DNA of 64,000 bases from contig OW818667.1 in the NCBI GenBank assembly GCA_942493125.1, positions 310,001-374,000 of the forward strand. Direction: 5' to 3'. Shown piece by piece: positions 43,931-52,484 of this stretch. Each line of letters begins with the position of its first letter. The stretch's first letter is position 1. The notes beneath the pieces were generated by a model. That model searched no databases. It was given only the letters and a program-made list of their open reading frames with translations, and was not told the DNA's origin. Both the position numbers and the translations under genes were made by a program. This DNA comes from Fusibacter_C sp942493125. Lineage in GTDB: Bacteria; Bacillota; Clostridia; Peptostreptococcales; Acidaminobacteraceae.

Positions 43931-44365
43931 TTATTTAACTTCATACGTACAAGCATATCGCTGACCTGTCGCATCATTGAAAGGAAGTTTCTTGGCAGTG
44001 AAGCCAAAACCTTTATAAAAGCCAATGCCCTCGTCATCCGTTTCAGCTGTGACAAATTTTACCTTCTCATCTTCTATTGCAAACTTGATGAGTTCTGTAC
44101 CAATTTTTTGTCTCTGAAAGGTACTTAATACAGCCAAATGTCTAACAACCAACATGTGGTTGTCAATCTTTGAAAATCCAATCAGCCCAACAAGGAGACC
44201 ATCGATTTTACAGATATAGAATCTACCTTGTGTTTTTGCATAAACTGTTTGAGCGATATTCTGTATCTTACCAAATGTTGGATTGAACATAGACGTTCCC
44301 AGTAACGCCGAAATGTCGCGATTCATAAATATTTCTTCAAAATCGTCAATTTTAATGATTTCCAC
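43931..44365 (-). CDS. GNAT family N-acetyltransferase
   Basis: A 144-residue acetyl-CoA-dependent acetyltransferase of unknown substrate. The GNAT core shows the beta4 strand VVRHLAVLSTFQRQKIGTELI, with the acetyl-CoA loop QRQKIG in place of the usual Q/RxxGxG/A, and the C-terminal FYKGFGFTAKKLP. Start is GTG 44365 behind GGGGAG. It follows the SLH/GH18 gene by 17 bases and is probably cotranscribed. Its 3' end abuts the tRNA-Sec terminator. Confidence 0.82.
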   Translation of the reverse strand: MEIIKIDDFEEIFMNRDISALLGTSMFNPTFGKIQNIAQTVYAKTQGRFYICKIDGLLVGLIGFSKIDNHMLVVRHLAVLSTFQRQKIGTELIKFAIEDEKVKFVTAETDDEGIGFYKGFGFTAKKLPFNDATGQRYACTYEVK

Positions 44366-44382
44366 TTGTGCTCCCCTATTCC

Positions 44383-46014
44383 TTATTTTATGTTTTTAAG
44401 AATTTGTGACCATATTTCAAAATGCACTGCTTTTTCACCGTCAAATTCAGGGATCGTTCCCAAGCGCCATACGGATAATCCGCCAATCTTGAAAAATTTC
44501 GCTAAATCTATCTTTGCTTGAATGCTGCGTTCATCTTCATACCATACGATGTTTTTACTACCATCAGCATCATCTAAAAATGAAATGTAAGGACTCTGAA
44601 GATTTGTTGAATATTCAACAGTAGCGCCATTTTCTATGCGCATCGCTATCGCTTGATAGGTCGGATGATACGGTACACTATTGATGATGACGCCGTCCTT
44701 TACTTTCCATTGTGCTGTATCCATTGAAAGTTGAAGCATGACTTTTTCCGACGCTTCAACGCCAGTTACAGGATTTGTGATTGCTTCTAATGCATAGAAA
44801 ATCTCGTTGATTGGTGAAAGCGGTGTAACTGTGTATCCTGATGCCATTTCAGTAGATGAAAGACGCTTTGGATAATAATCGTGTGCCATCAAAATGACCT
44901 TGTCCGCATAGTCTCCTATCGTTTTAAAATCGTAACCGTCAAAATATTCAATGCCTGTTTTACCTTGTGGATGTACGGCGACTAATAAATCTAAGTCAAC
45001 TTTTTCAAGTTCTGTATCCAGTTGTTTTAAAAATGCATTTAAATTGATCGCGTTCGCCTCACCTTTAAGACCCTCAAAGTCGATGACGACACCATTAAAT
45101 GGTATTTTATAAGCGTTTAGGGTTAATGCATTCATGATTGAATCTACTACGGAAGCGCTCATCAATTCATCTGACAGAATCTTCTCTGCAAGAGTAACTG
45201 TTTTCTTACTCACTGTATCATACACAGTTTCTTCTTTAACAAAAACCATCAAGTTTCTATCGAGCGTTTCATTTTCTGTTGCAGTTATAGCGCTTGAATA
45301 GCCTGTAGGCACCCTGTATTCATTTGAACCAGTGCTTGTCATATTAAGGATGACATCCGTTTTATCTTTGTTGAATTCTAGTCGACTCCAGCCAAAGCTC
45401 AAAGCACTTAAATCCTCAGAATAATCAATTTGACTATATGAACTGATGGCATAATAGCTGTGTAAGTCTTCTAATTTATTGGCGTATGCCAAGTATATTT
45501 GATTCAACATAGCATATGCTTCTTCTTTTTTAATCAATTGATCAGGACGAAATGTTTTTGCTTGATTTAAAGATATAAAGTTGAATTTGACAGCAAGATT
45601 CAAAATCGATTGATTTGTCGTCGTATCTAAAAATGGTGATTCTAAATCTTTTAACTGTACAGCCAATTTATCCAAAGTCAAAGACTGAAATATAAAAGTT
45701 ATCGTTTCTAGACGTGTCAACTTTTTTGTCATATCATAATTTGCTGTATATACTTTACTTGGATCTATTTTTTGTAATACTTTTATCAAATCACCTTGTG
45801 TGACGCCAGATCCTAAGTTGAAAGTCTCAGTACCCTCAATAATACCTGCGTTTAACATGTTTTGAAGGGGCTTATATATCCAGTGGGATTGTGAAACATC
45901 CGCGAACACAGTTTCCGCATAACTTAACGGTGTTGACGTGAAAGTTACGGCCAATAGTAAGATAATTATTGCAAGTCTATATGGTATGCGCTTTAAATTT
46001 AAATTTGTTCTCAT
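44383..46014 (-). CDS. Secreted SLH-domain protein with GH18 (chitinase-like) domain
   Basis: Predicted exported cell-wall protein of 543 residues. A signal peptide (about 1-33, LAIIILLLAVTFTSTPLSYA) is followed by one to two S-layer homology repeats (FADVSQSHWIYKPLQNML, and ETFNLGSGVTQGDL), then a GH18 TIM barrel with the catalytic-type motif GVVIDFEGL near residue 305, LVAVHPQGK, ILMAHDYYPKRL and a final IVWYEDERSIQAKIDLAK. The pattern is that of spore or wall glycosidases such as YdhD/YaaH-like proteins, which act on peptidoglycan. Start ATG at 46014 follows TAGGAAG. It is downstream of the two-component and GerMN genes with a 157-base gap. Confidence 0.88.
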   Translation of the reverse strand: MRTNLNLKRIPYRLAIIILLLAVTFTSTPLSYAETVFADVSQSHWIYKPLQNMLNAGIIEGTETFNLGSGVTQGDLIKVLQKIDPSKVYTANYDMTKKLTRLETITFIFQSLTLDKLAVQLKDLESPFLDTTTNQSILNLAVKFNFISLNQAKTFRPDQLIKKEEAYAMLNQIYLAYANKLEDLHSYYAISSYSQIDYSEDLSALSFGWSRLEFNKDKTDVILNMTSTGSNEYRVPTGYSSAITATENETLDRNLMVFVKEETVYDTVSKKTVTLAEKILSDELMSASVVDSIMNALTLNAYKIPFNGVVIDFEGLKGEANAINLNAFLKQLDTELEKVDLDLLVAVHPQGKTGIEYFDGYDFKTIGDYADKVILMAHDYYPKRLSSTEMASGYTVTPLSPINEIFYALEAITNPVTGVEASEKVMLQLSMDTAQWKVKDGVIINSVPYHPTYQAIAMRIENGATVEYSTNLQSPYISFLDDADGSKNIVWYEDERSIQAKIDLAKFFKIGGLSVWRLGTIPEFDGEKAVHFEIWSQILKNIK

Positions 46015-46095
46015 CGTTTCACTTCCTATTCTATCTAATGGTTCAGCATCAGCTTCTAAGTTATCGCATCACCTTCATTTTAATGTTAAAAATAT

Positions 46096-46115
46096 AGGTG
46101 TCACCTTTAATTATA
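46096..46115 (-). promoter_or_regulatory. Probable -10 box with adjacent 11-bp palindrome before the SLH/GH18 gene
   Basis: TATAAT (46110-46115, minus strand) lies 96 bases before the start, and AGGTGACACCT (46096-46106) immediately follows it. The palindrome is where a repressor would block initiation, but it could also be chance. Confidence 0.35.
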
Positions 46116-46171
46116 AACTATTGACTGAGAAAAACCATGACAGCCAGATTACAATCTCGTTAACGAACGTA

Positions 46172-47035
46172 TCAGTTTGAATTCAAATTGATTCTGAAGA
46201 CGTCATCTTCCATAATGACTGTCCACTTGTCGTAGGTATTGAGCATAAAGCCATCTGTTTCATATTGTTTGGTAAATTTAATAAAAACTTCTTCATAACC
46301 TACAAATACTCTGGAATAGTAAGTATCCTTAGTAAAACCTCGATGTGTTTCGTTAAATGTATTGGCATACTTGATAAAAGCACTATAGTCAAAATTATTC
46401 ATACTGTTTTTTGTGAGCAAGCTGTAGGCCAGATCAAAGCGACGGGTGCTGATATATTCGATAAACTCGAGTACGACATCTGTTGACTTGATCTCCTTCG
46501 AGTAGATCAGGGATTCCAGCTTTGGAAGTGGCGAATTGAAATTATATCCTTGCATGCTGCGTCTGTATTGTTTCCCCTCAATTAAAAATTGAACGTTTTT
46601 GACCTGGTTGTTTTCTGTCAGGCTGTTGACCACAGACCAAATGTATAGATCAAAGCGTTCATCCAAAAAAAGCGCATCGAGTTCTGGTGTATCCATCAAG
46701 TTGATATAGCATGTTTCATGCACCAAGTCGATTGAGATGATTTGGATGCCTAAATTAAAAATAGATGAAAAATAGTTGTTTGTTGAACCTTCTGCAAGTG
46801 CATCAAGAATCGCTTTTTCAAAATTTGAATCGCTTATAGTTACACTTCTTGTTTCAGGGCGCAAAGCATCGTCGTACACGAAGTACAAATCTGTACGAAT
46901 CTTGATACTACCATGTTCAGGTGAAATGTATTGATCCGCTTCCAAATTGTTATAGTTGACATCCATATTGATTGCAAAAGTTCCTATTGTCGCAATTATT
47001 ATGAGAAGCAGAACGATCGTTACAGGAAATTTCAT
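46172..47035 (-). CDS. GerMN-domain membrane-anchored protein
   Basis: A 287-residue protein with an N-terminal membrane anchor (PVTIVLLLIIIATIGTFAI), then an extracellular GerMN domain (about 45-165) with YFVYDDALRPETRSVTI, KAILDALAEG, CYINLMDTPEL and VKNVQFLIEGKQ, and a C-terminal NTF2-like region (YISTRRFDLAYSLLTKNS to the end). GerMN domains are found in spore germination protein GerM and in proteins beside histidine kinases. It lies 12 bases downstream of the kinase gene, which suggests that it modulates the kinase from outside. Start ATG at 47035 follows AGGGAG. Confidence 0.85.
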   Translation of the reverse strand: MKFPVTIVLLLIIIATIGTFAINMDVNYNNLEADQYISPEHGSIKIRTDLYFVYDDALRPETRSVTISDSNFEKAILDALAEGSTNNYFSSIFNLGIQIISIDLVHETCYINLMDTPELDALFLDERFDLYIWSVVNSLTENNQVKNVQFLIEGKQYRRSMQGYNFNSPLPKLESLIYSKEIKSTDVVLEFIEYISTRRFDLAYSLLTKNSMNNFDYSAFIKYANTFNETHRGFTKDTYYSRVFVGYEEVFIKFTKQYETDGFMLNTYDKWTVIMEDDVFRINLNSN

Positions 47036-47047
47036 GCCTTGTCTCCC

Positions 47048-48481
47048 TTACTTTTTGGGCAATGTGATAACCACTTGAGTACCAATGCCAAGTTGACTCG
47101 TCACTTCGATAAACCCTTGATGAAGCTGTATGATCTGTTGCGCAATAGCAAGTCCAAGACCTGTGCCTCCGGTCTGCCTAGCACGTGCTTCGTCAACCCG
47201 ATAAAAACGGTCGAATATAAATGGCAGATCCTTCTCTGGTATACCAATGCCTGAGTCTGTGACGCGAATGATGATTTGATCGCGCATTTCTTCTAGTTCG
47301 ACGAGTACTTTACCATCTTCTGGCGTATATTTAACGGCATTGCCTATGATATTGAGAAGGCATTGCTGCATTTTTTCTTGATCAAGGGATATTTGGACTT
47401 TATTGGTTGCTACAAGTGATAAATTGATATTTTTCTTCAAGGCGATTGGATTGAGCGTTTTGTTAACCCATTCAAGCAAGTAGTTTAAATAAGTGATGCT
47501 ATAGTCGAGTTCAAGTTCGTCTTTCTCTACCCTAACGAGATAGAGCAAGCTATCGATTATTTTGTTTAATCGATCGATTTCAGAATTGATATCCAACATA
47601 AATTCGCGGTAGATGGATTCATCCCATGAAGGAGCAGACAACAAAGTGTCTGAAACAATTTTCATGGACGTCATCGGTGTACGTAGCTCATGAGAGACAT
47701 TGGAAACAAATTTTTTGCGTCGCTCTTCAACCTGAAAGAGTTTGGTCGTCATGATATTAAAGGCTTTACCTAACTCGCCGATCTCGTCACTGCCCAATAT
47801 TTCAACTTTTGTATCGTACTTTCCAAGTGTGATTGTCTTTACAGAATCCGTTAATTTTTCAATTGGTTTCGAGATGATGTCGGCAAAAATGATACTGATG
47901 AATATAGAAACAATAATAGCCATCGAAAAGATGATGAACAACTTTTCCATGAACTGATCGATATCTTCGAATATATAATTTGCTTCGATGGACATGAATG
48001 TCGCACCGATAATATTGTCACGATCCACGATAGGGACAGCAGCGTACAACAAATAATCGTCTTGATACATATAAATGTTCGACGATTTATTACCTGACAG
48101 TGCAAGCTTCGTTTCTATGTTGTCAAGAATTTGCCCATTCATCGTATCAAAGGAATCGACAATAACTTTTCCGGAGGTGTCTACGACAACAGCGCGTGCA
48201 TTGTATTCAAGGCTGTTTTGCTTGACGATGTCTTCGACATAACGCAAAGTATATTCATTGTCAATATTGTCAATAAAAGGTGCCACCTGATTTGAGACGA
48301 CTGCGTTAAACGTCGACAAATTCGTTTGCGCTTCACTGACATTCGTTTTTACGAGAGAATCCTTCACGAAAAACGTCGTAAGCAGCATGACAAAGGTTAT
48401 CAATATTAAATAGGTGGAAACAAGTTTCCACCTAATACTTTTAAAGAACTCTTTTCTTTTTATTTTTAAAATAATACCCAA
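47048..48481 (-). CDS. Sensor histidine kinase (WalK/PhoR-like, without PAS)
   Basis: Membrane kinase of 477 residues. TM1 is at about 17-43, an extracellular sensor spans about 45-165, TM2 is at about 167-190, then HAMP (DIISKPIEKLTDSVKTI), HisKA with FVSNVSHELRTPMTSM, and HATPase_c with N box IGNAVKYTPEDG, DSGIGIPEKDLPFIFDRFYR and GTGLGLAIAQ. WalK usually also has a cytosolic PAS domain, which I do not see. Start is TTG 48481, the only in-frame start before TM1; it overlaps the regulator gene by 41 bases and has only a weak GGGGCG site, so translation is probably coupled. Confidence 0.9.
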   Translation of the reverse strand: MGIILKIKRKEFFKSIRWKLVSTYLILITFVMLLTTFFVKDSLVKTNVSEAQTNLSTFNAVVSNQVAPFIDNIDNEYTLRYVEDIVKQNSLEYNARAVVVDTSGKVIVDSFDTMNGQILDNIETKLALSGNKSSNIYMYQDDYLLYAAVPIVDRDNIIGATFMSIEANYIFEDIDQFMEKLFIIFSMAIIVSIFISIIFADIISKPIEKLTDSVKTITLGKYDTKVEILGSDEIGELGKAFNIMTTKLFQVEERRKKFVSNVSHELRTPMTSMKIVSDTLLSAPSWDESIYREFMLDINSEIDRLNKIIDSLLYLVRVEKDELELDYSITYLNYLLEWVNKTLNPIALKKNINLSLVATNKVQISLDQEKMQQCLLNIIGNAVKYTPEDGKVLVELEEMRDQIIIRVTDSGIGIPEKDLPFIFDRFYRVDEARARQTGGTGLGLAIAQQIIQLHQGFIEVTSQLGIGTQVVITLPKK

Positions 48482-49145
48482 CGCCCCATTTCGTCAAAAT
48501 ATAGTCTGGTTGAGATGAATTTGTTTCGATTTTTTCTCTTAAACGTCTAATGTGAACATCTACCGTTCTGACATCTCCAAAGTACTCATAACCCCAGATC
48601 GTCTCTAATAGTTCTTCTCTTGAATAAACGCGTTCTTCATTCATGATCAAGAGCAAGAGTAGATCAAATTCTTTAGCTGTCAAATTGACTTGAACGCCAT
48701 TGATGGTCACTTTTCTACCAAGTGTATTGATGTTGAAATCACCGAGGTTCAATATATTTGAAGTCATATTTGAGTCGTTTATTTGTACGCGTCTGAGGAT
48801 CGCTTTAATACGCGCCTTTAGTTCAAGCATGTTGAATGGTTTCGTGATGTAATCATCCGCACCATACTCAAGTCCTAAAACTTTGCTTGAATCGTCATCC
48901 TTAGCTGTCAACATGAGTATCGGTACCATGAGCTTTTCTCTTACTTTTTTACAGACTTCCAAACCATCCATACCTGGCAACATAAGATCTAAAATGACGG
49001 CATCATATGAATTTTGAAGGATCTTGTCATAAGCTTCTTTACCATCTACTGCAGTTTCTACTTCGTAACCTTCTTGTTCAAGGCTAAATCTTAATCCCTT
49101 TAATAAAATTGGTTCATCGTCAACAACTAATATTTTCTCTGCCAT
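48441..49145 (-). CDS. OmpR-family response regulator (WalR/PhoP-like)
   Basis: Cytosolic transcription factor of 234 residues. The receiver domain has acidic pocket residues in VVDDEP, phosphoacceptor aspartate in VILDLMLPGMDG (about residue 53), TAKDDD and ADDYITKPF. The C-terminal winged helix has LTAKEFDLLLLLIMN, SREELLETIWGYEYFGDVRTVDVHIRRLREKIE and the final WGVGYYF wing. The recognition region is close to WalR and PhoP of Firmicutes. Partner kinase follows with an overlap. Wall-linked neighbours (GerMN, SLH/GH18) fit a WalR-type regulon but do not prove it. Start ATG at 49145 follows TGGAGTGG. Confidence 0.92.
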   Translation of the reverse strand: MAEKILVVDDEPILLKGLRFSLEQEGYEVETAVDGKEAYDKILQNSYDAVILDLMLPGMDGLEVCKKVREKLMVPILMLTAKDDDSSKVLGLEYGADDYITKPFNMLELKARIKAILRRVQINDSNMTSNILNLGDFNINTLGRKVTINGVQVNLTAKEFDLLLLLIMNEERVYSREELLETIWGYEYFGDVRTVDVHIRRLREKIETNSSQPDYILTKWGVGYYFKNKKKRVL

Positions 49146-49158
49146 GTTACCACTCCAA

Positions 49159-51042
49159 TCATGATTTAATCAAGGTTCGTGTATTTTCATTGCGTTTCGT
49201 AATCAATAATCTGTCAAAATGCTCAAGAAGAATCACAGTTGCTTTTCGGGACAGTCCCACTAAATCTCTGAACTGCGCGACGCTGATCGTCGACTGAGTT
49301 TCAAAATGTCTGAGCAATGCTTGCTTACATATTTGATATTGCTTCGCTTCCATTATGTTTTCATCATTAATTTTAACAAGAATTTTGGAATTAATCAAAT
49401 GATATAGCACTTCTTTGTTAATAATTTTGTTAAATTCTTGATTTATAAGGTCTTCTATAGGTACGACCCCTTGTTGATGCGCTTCAATTTGGGACAAAAG
49501 TCTCGAAACGATTGATTTTTCTAGTGGTGAATACTGTACTTGATAATTTTTTATTGCAATCGTTTGTGGTTGTTCTTCTATAAGATCTTGTCGAATCAAT
49601 TCTTGAATAATTCGTGCAAAATCTTGTTTACCTATAGTGACATAGGATAAACGCGACGCAATTTTTGACTTTAATGTCTCTTTTTGAATGCCTGCTCTTA
49701 GTGGATATAGTTTATGTTCTTTTGTAACTTCATCTATAATCACATCGACAAGAGCGCTCCAGTTTTTTTCTAATATAAATTTTTGATCGCCAATGCCATG
49801 TACCTCACCCTGCTGTATGAGCTGTTCAAAGAGTGTATGTCCAGCATCAAGTGAAAACGCTGACTTTTCAAAGATTAAATCGCTGAATGTAAATATAAAG
49901 TCCTCATGACTTAGAACCTCTAGGAGTGCAGCTGTTTGGGAATATGGTGCATCTGCTTCATTTAAATGCATGTGTTTCTTTGCATATGGGGTTACGATCT
50001 GACCACCACCAAGCGTCGTCATCGGAGAATAACTTCTTATGATGATTGGATCACCGGATTTGCAATAAATGGGCGATTCGAGTCTGAGCTGAACGCGCCT
50101 CTCTTCATTGGAAAAGATTGGCTTTGTAACTATGCGGCAAAGAATTTCTCTTGTGCCATGGTAGAGCTTAAGGCGTTGCCAATGCTTGATTTCTTCAGCC
50201 AACGTATCGGTTTTAAGCAACACGTCGATAATCATGGTGGCTTTAAATGCTTCAATGGAAGTCAGCGTATCACCTTTATGAACGTCATCAACATCAAGTG
50301 AAACATTCAGAGCCGTCCTCTGACCATATTGTGCAGAATCGACATTTTTGCCATAGACTTGAACCCCTTTAACTCGGCATTTTTTTTCCCCAGGATACAA
50401 ATAGAGTAAATCGCCTTTTTTTATCTCGCCTTCGAGTAAAGTGCCTGTGACGACGGTGCCAAATCCCTTAACGCTAAATATACGATCGATGTTAAGTCTC
50501 GATGCTACAAAGACATCTTTGATAACTTCATCTCTAGCAATGGTCTCAATCTCAGAAATGACGCGAACATTAGCTTCTGAGTCGTATATTGAATAATGGA
50601 TCAATGGCTTATTTTCAAAAACGGTTTGATGTGTCATGGCCTTGATTTCATTTTCAAGGGTATATAGTCTCGCTTCATCTACTAGATCACATTTGGTTAT
50701 TAAAATAAAACCTCGATTGATACCCAAGTGTTTGATAATACTAAAATGCTCTAGAGTCTGTGCCTTGATCCCATCATCAGCTGCGATAATCAAGATGACC
50801 GCATCGATGCCCATTGCACCAGCGAGCATTGTCTTAATAAACCGTTCATGACCAGGTACATCAACAAAACCAACGGTTAATCCATTGGAGAGGTCCAAAT
50901 GAGCATACCCATTCTCTATAGTAATTCCACGTTCTTGTTCATCTCTAAGTCGATCGGTTTCAAATCCAGTCAAATGCTTGATAAATGCCGTTTTTCCGTG
51001 ATCGACATGTCCGGCGGTGCCAATTACTATGTGACTATTCAT
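49159..51042 (-). CDS. selB: Selenocysteine-specific elongation factor SelB
   Basis: GTPase that carries Sec-tRNA(Sec) to the ribosome and binds the SECIS hairpin of selenoprotein mRNAs. Start is set at ATG 51042 (MNSHIVIGTAGHVDHGK), 6 bases after GGGGAG; an ATG two codons up would touch that site. The 627 residues have G1 GTAGHVDHGKT, ERGITIENGYAHLDL, DVPGHERF, TKCDLV, EF-Tu-like domains II and III, and a C-terminal half of four winged helices, ending with SVAQFRDLVGLSRKATVILLEHFD. It overlaps the selA stop by 8 bases. Confidence 0.96.
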   Translation of the reverse strand: MNSHIVIGTAGHVDHGKTAFIKHLTGFETDRLRDEQERGITIENGYAHLDLSNGLTVGFVDVPGHERFIKTMLAGAMGIDAVILIIAADDGIKAQTLEHFSIIKHLGINRGFILITKCDLVDEARLYTLENEIKAMTHQTVFENKPLIHYSIYDSEANVRVISEIETIARDEVIKDVFVASRLNIDRIFSVKGFGTVVTGTLLEGEIKKGDLLYLYPGEKKCRVKGVQVYGKNVDSAQYGQRTALNVSLDVDDVHKGDTLTSIEAFKATMIIDVLLKTDTLAEEIKHWQRLKLYHGTREILCRIVTKPIFSNEERRVQLRLESPIYCKSGDPIIIRSYSPMTTLGGGQIVTPYAKKHMHLNEADAPYSQTAALLEVLSHEDFIFTFSDLIFEKSAFSLDAGHTLFEQLIQQGEVHGIGDQKFILEKNWSALVDVIIDEVTKEHKLYPLRAGIQKETLKSKIASRLSYVTIGKQDFARIIQELIRQDLIEEQPQTIAIKNYQVQYSPLEKSIVSRLLSQIEAHQQGVVPIEDLINQEFNKIINKEVLYHLINSKILVKINDENIMEAKQYQICKQALLRHFETQSTISVAQFRDLVGLSRKATVILLEHFDRLLITKRNENTRTLIKS

Positions 51043-52462
51043 TTTCATCTCCCCGTAAAACCATTTCGAGCCCGTTTGCTAAACTCTCATAATCATCCTC
51101 GAAGAGTGTTCTGAAATCAAATAGCAAAGCATCATCTTCAATTTTACAGATAATCGGAATTTGCAATCTTCGTAACTTCGTTTGGATGAGATTCAGCTGT
51201 CTATCCCCTCTTAAACTTAGACCATATGAAGTCAACTGTTCAAGTGGCATTGCGCCACCACCAACTTGGGATTGCATCTCTTCAATAGCGTATCGCAAAC
51301 CAATTTTCTCCAGCATCATCTGATTTTTTTTGATGAAAAGTGTCACTTTTTGCAATACCTCTTCAGAAGTCGCTGAAAGCATGGAAAGTGTCGGTATATG
51401 TGAAATGGCCATATCTTGATTCAAGTATTGGATCAAAGTATCCTCGAGAACTGCCAAAGACAATTTGTCGATTCTAAATGCCCTGAGCAGTTGATTTTGT
51501 TTGAGTTTGTCGATATAGATTTTTTTGCCTAATATGATACCCGATTGGCTAGAGCCTAAAAGTTTATCGCCTGAAAATGAAAGCAAGTCTACACCTTCAG
51601 ATATGCATTCTGAAATGAGTGGTTCGCGTTTAAGGCCATAAAAGCTAAAATCTATCATGGCACCACTGCCTAAATCTTCGTAAAATGGCACTTTTGTCGT
51701 TTGAGCAAGTAGTGATAGCTCTTTTCTTGAAACTTCGCTCGTGAAGCCCATAATTTGATAGTTGCTCGTATGCACTTTTAGAAGCAGTGCTGTGTTTTCG
51801 GTGATGGCATTTTCAAAGTCTCTCAAATGCGTTTTATTGGTCGCGCCGACTTCAACGAGTTTGCAACCACTTGATTTCATGACCTCTGGAATTCTAAAGG
51901 ACCCGCCAATTTCGACGAGTTCACCTCTAGAGAGGATAACTTCCCTTTGATTTGCCAAGGTATTGAGAACCAACATGACAGCGGCAGCATTGTTATTAAC
52001 AACCAATGCCGCTTCTGCCCCTGTCAATTTACAAAGCAATTTTTCAACGTGATCGTATCGAGACCCCCGCGTGCCTAATTGAAGATTGTATTCAAGGGTA
52101 TTGTAATGTGTCATCGTATTGTAAAGATGCTTCATTGTTCGCTTAGAAAAAACGGCTCGACCGAGATTGGTGTGGAGTACTATGCCTGTGGCATTGATGA
52201 CACGCTTAAGATTTGGTGACAGTTGTGCTTCAATTTGACGTGTGATCTTAATAATAAGACCACCCTCGTCTATAGAATCAACTGTTCCTTTCATGATCTT
52301 ATGTCTTAACATCTGTAATTCTTCATCGATGATCGCTTTAACTTGACCTTGATCGATTTGTTGGGTAATATTTTTTGGAAGTAAGTCGATGATGAGATCC
52401 ACTTTGGGAATTTGTCTGAGTAATTCATTGAAATTGTTCAACTGGTCACCGCCCGTATTCAT
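51035..52462 (-). CDS. selA: L-seryl-tRNA(Sec) selenium transferase SelA
   Basis: PLP enzyme that converts Ser-tRNA(Sec) to Sec-tRNA(Sec) with selenophosphate. The 475 residues contain the N-terminal tRNA-binding part (FNELLRQIPKVDLIID), VINATGIVLHTNLGRA, GSRYDHVEKLLCKLTGAEAALVVNNNAAAV, and the PLP lysine in LLSFSGDKLLGSSQSGIILG. Two starts compete: ATG 52462 (no clear binding site) and TTG 52441 (MNNFNELLRQ) behind GGGCGGTGA; I list the longer. It is between selD (22-base gap) and selB (overlap). Confidence 0.96.
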   Translation of the reverse strand: MNTGGDQLNNFNELLRQIPKVDLIIDLLPKNITQQIDQGQVKAIIDEELQMLRHKIMKGTVDSIDEGGLIIKITRQIEAQLSPNLKRVINATGIVLHTNLGRAVFSKRTMKHLYNTMTHYNTLEYNLQLGTRGSRYDHVEKLLCKLTGAEAALVVNNNAAAVMLVLNTLANQREVILSRGELVEIGGSFRIPEVMKSSGCKLVEVGATNKTHLRDFENAITENTALLLKVHTSNYQIMGFTSEVSRKELSLLAQTTKVPFYEDLGSGAMIDFSFYGLKREPLISECISEGVDLLSFSGDKLLGSSQSGIILGKKIYIDKLKQNQLLRAFRIDKLSLAVLEDTLIQYLNQDMAISHIPTLSMLSATSEEVLQKVTLFIKKNQMMLEKIGLRYAIEEMQSQVGGGAMPLEQLTSYGLSLRGDRQLNLIQTKLRRLQIPIICKIEDDALLFDFRTLFEDDYESLANGLEMVLRGDENE

Positions 52463-52484
52463 AGTGATTACATGTATATCAATT

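Noticed and set aside
43834..44055. Minus-strand open frame ending ARACGNRTHQGNS
   Set aside because: It reads across the T arm of tRNA-Sec on the opposite strand; the CGNRTH word is a known artefact of antisense tRNA genes.
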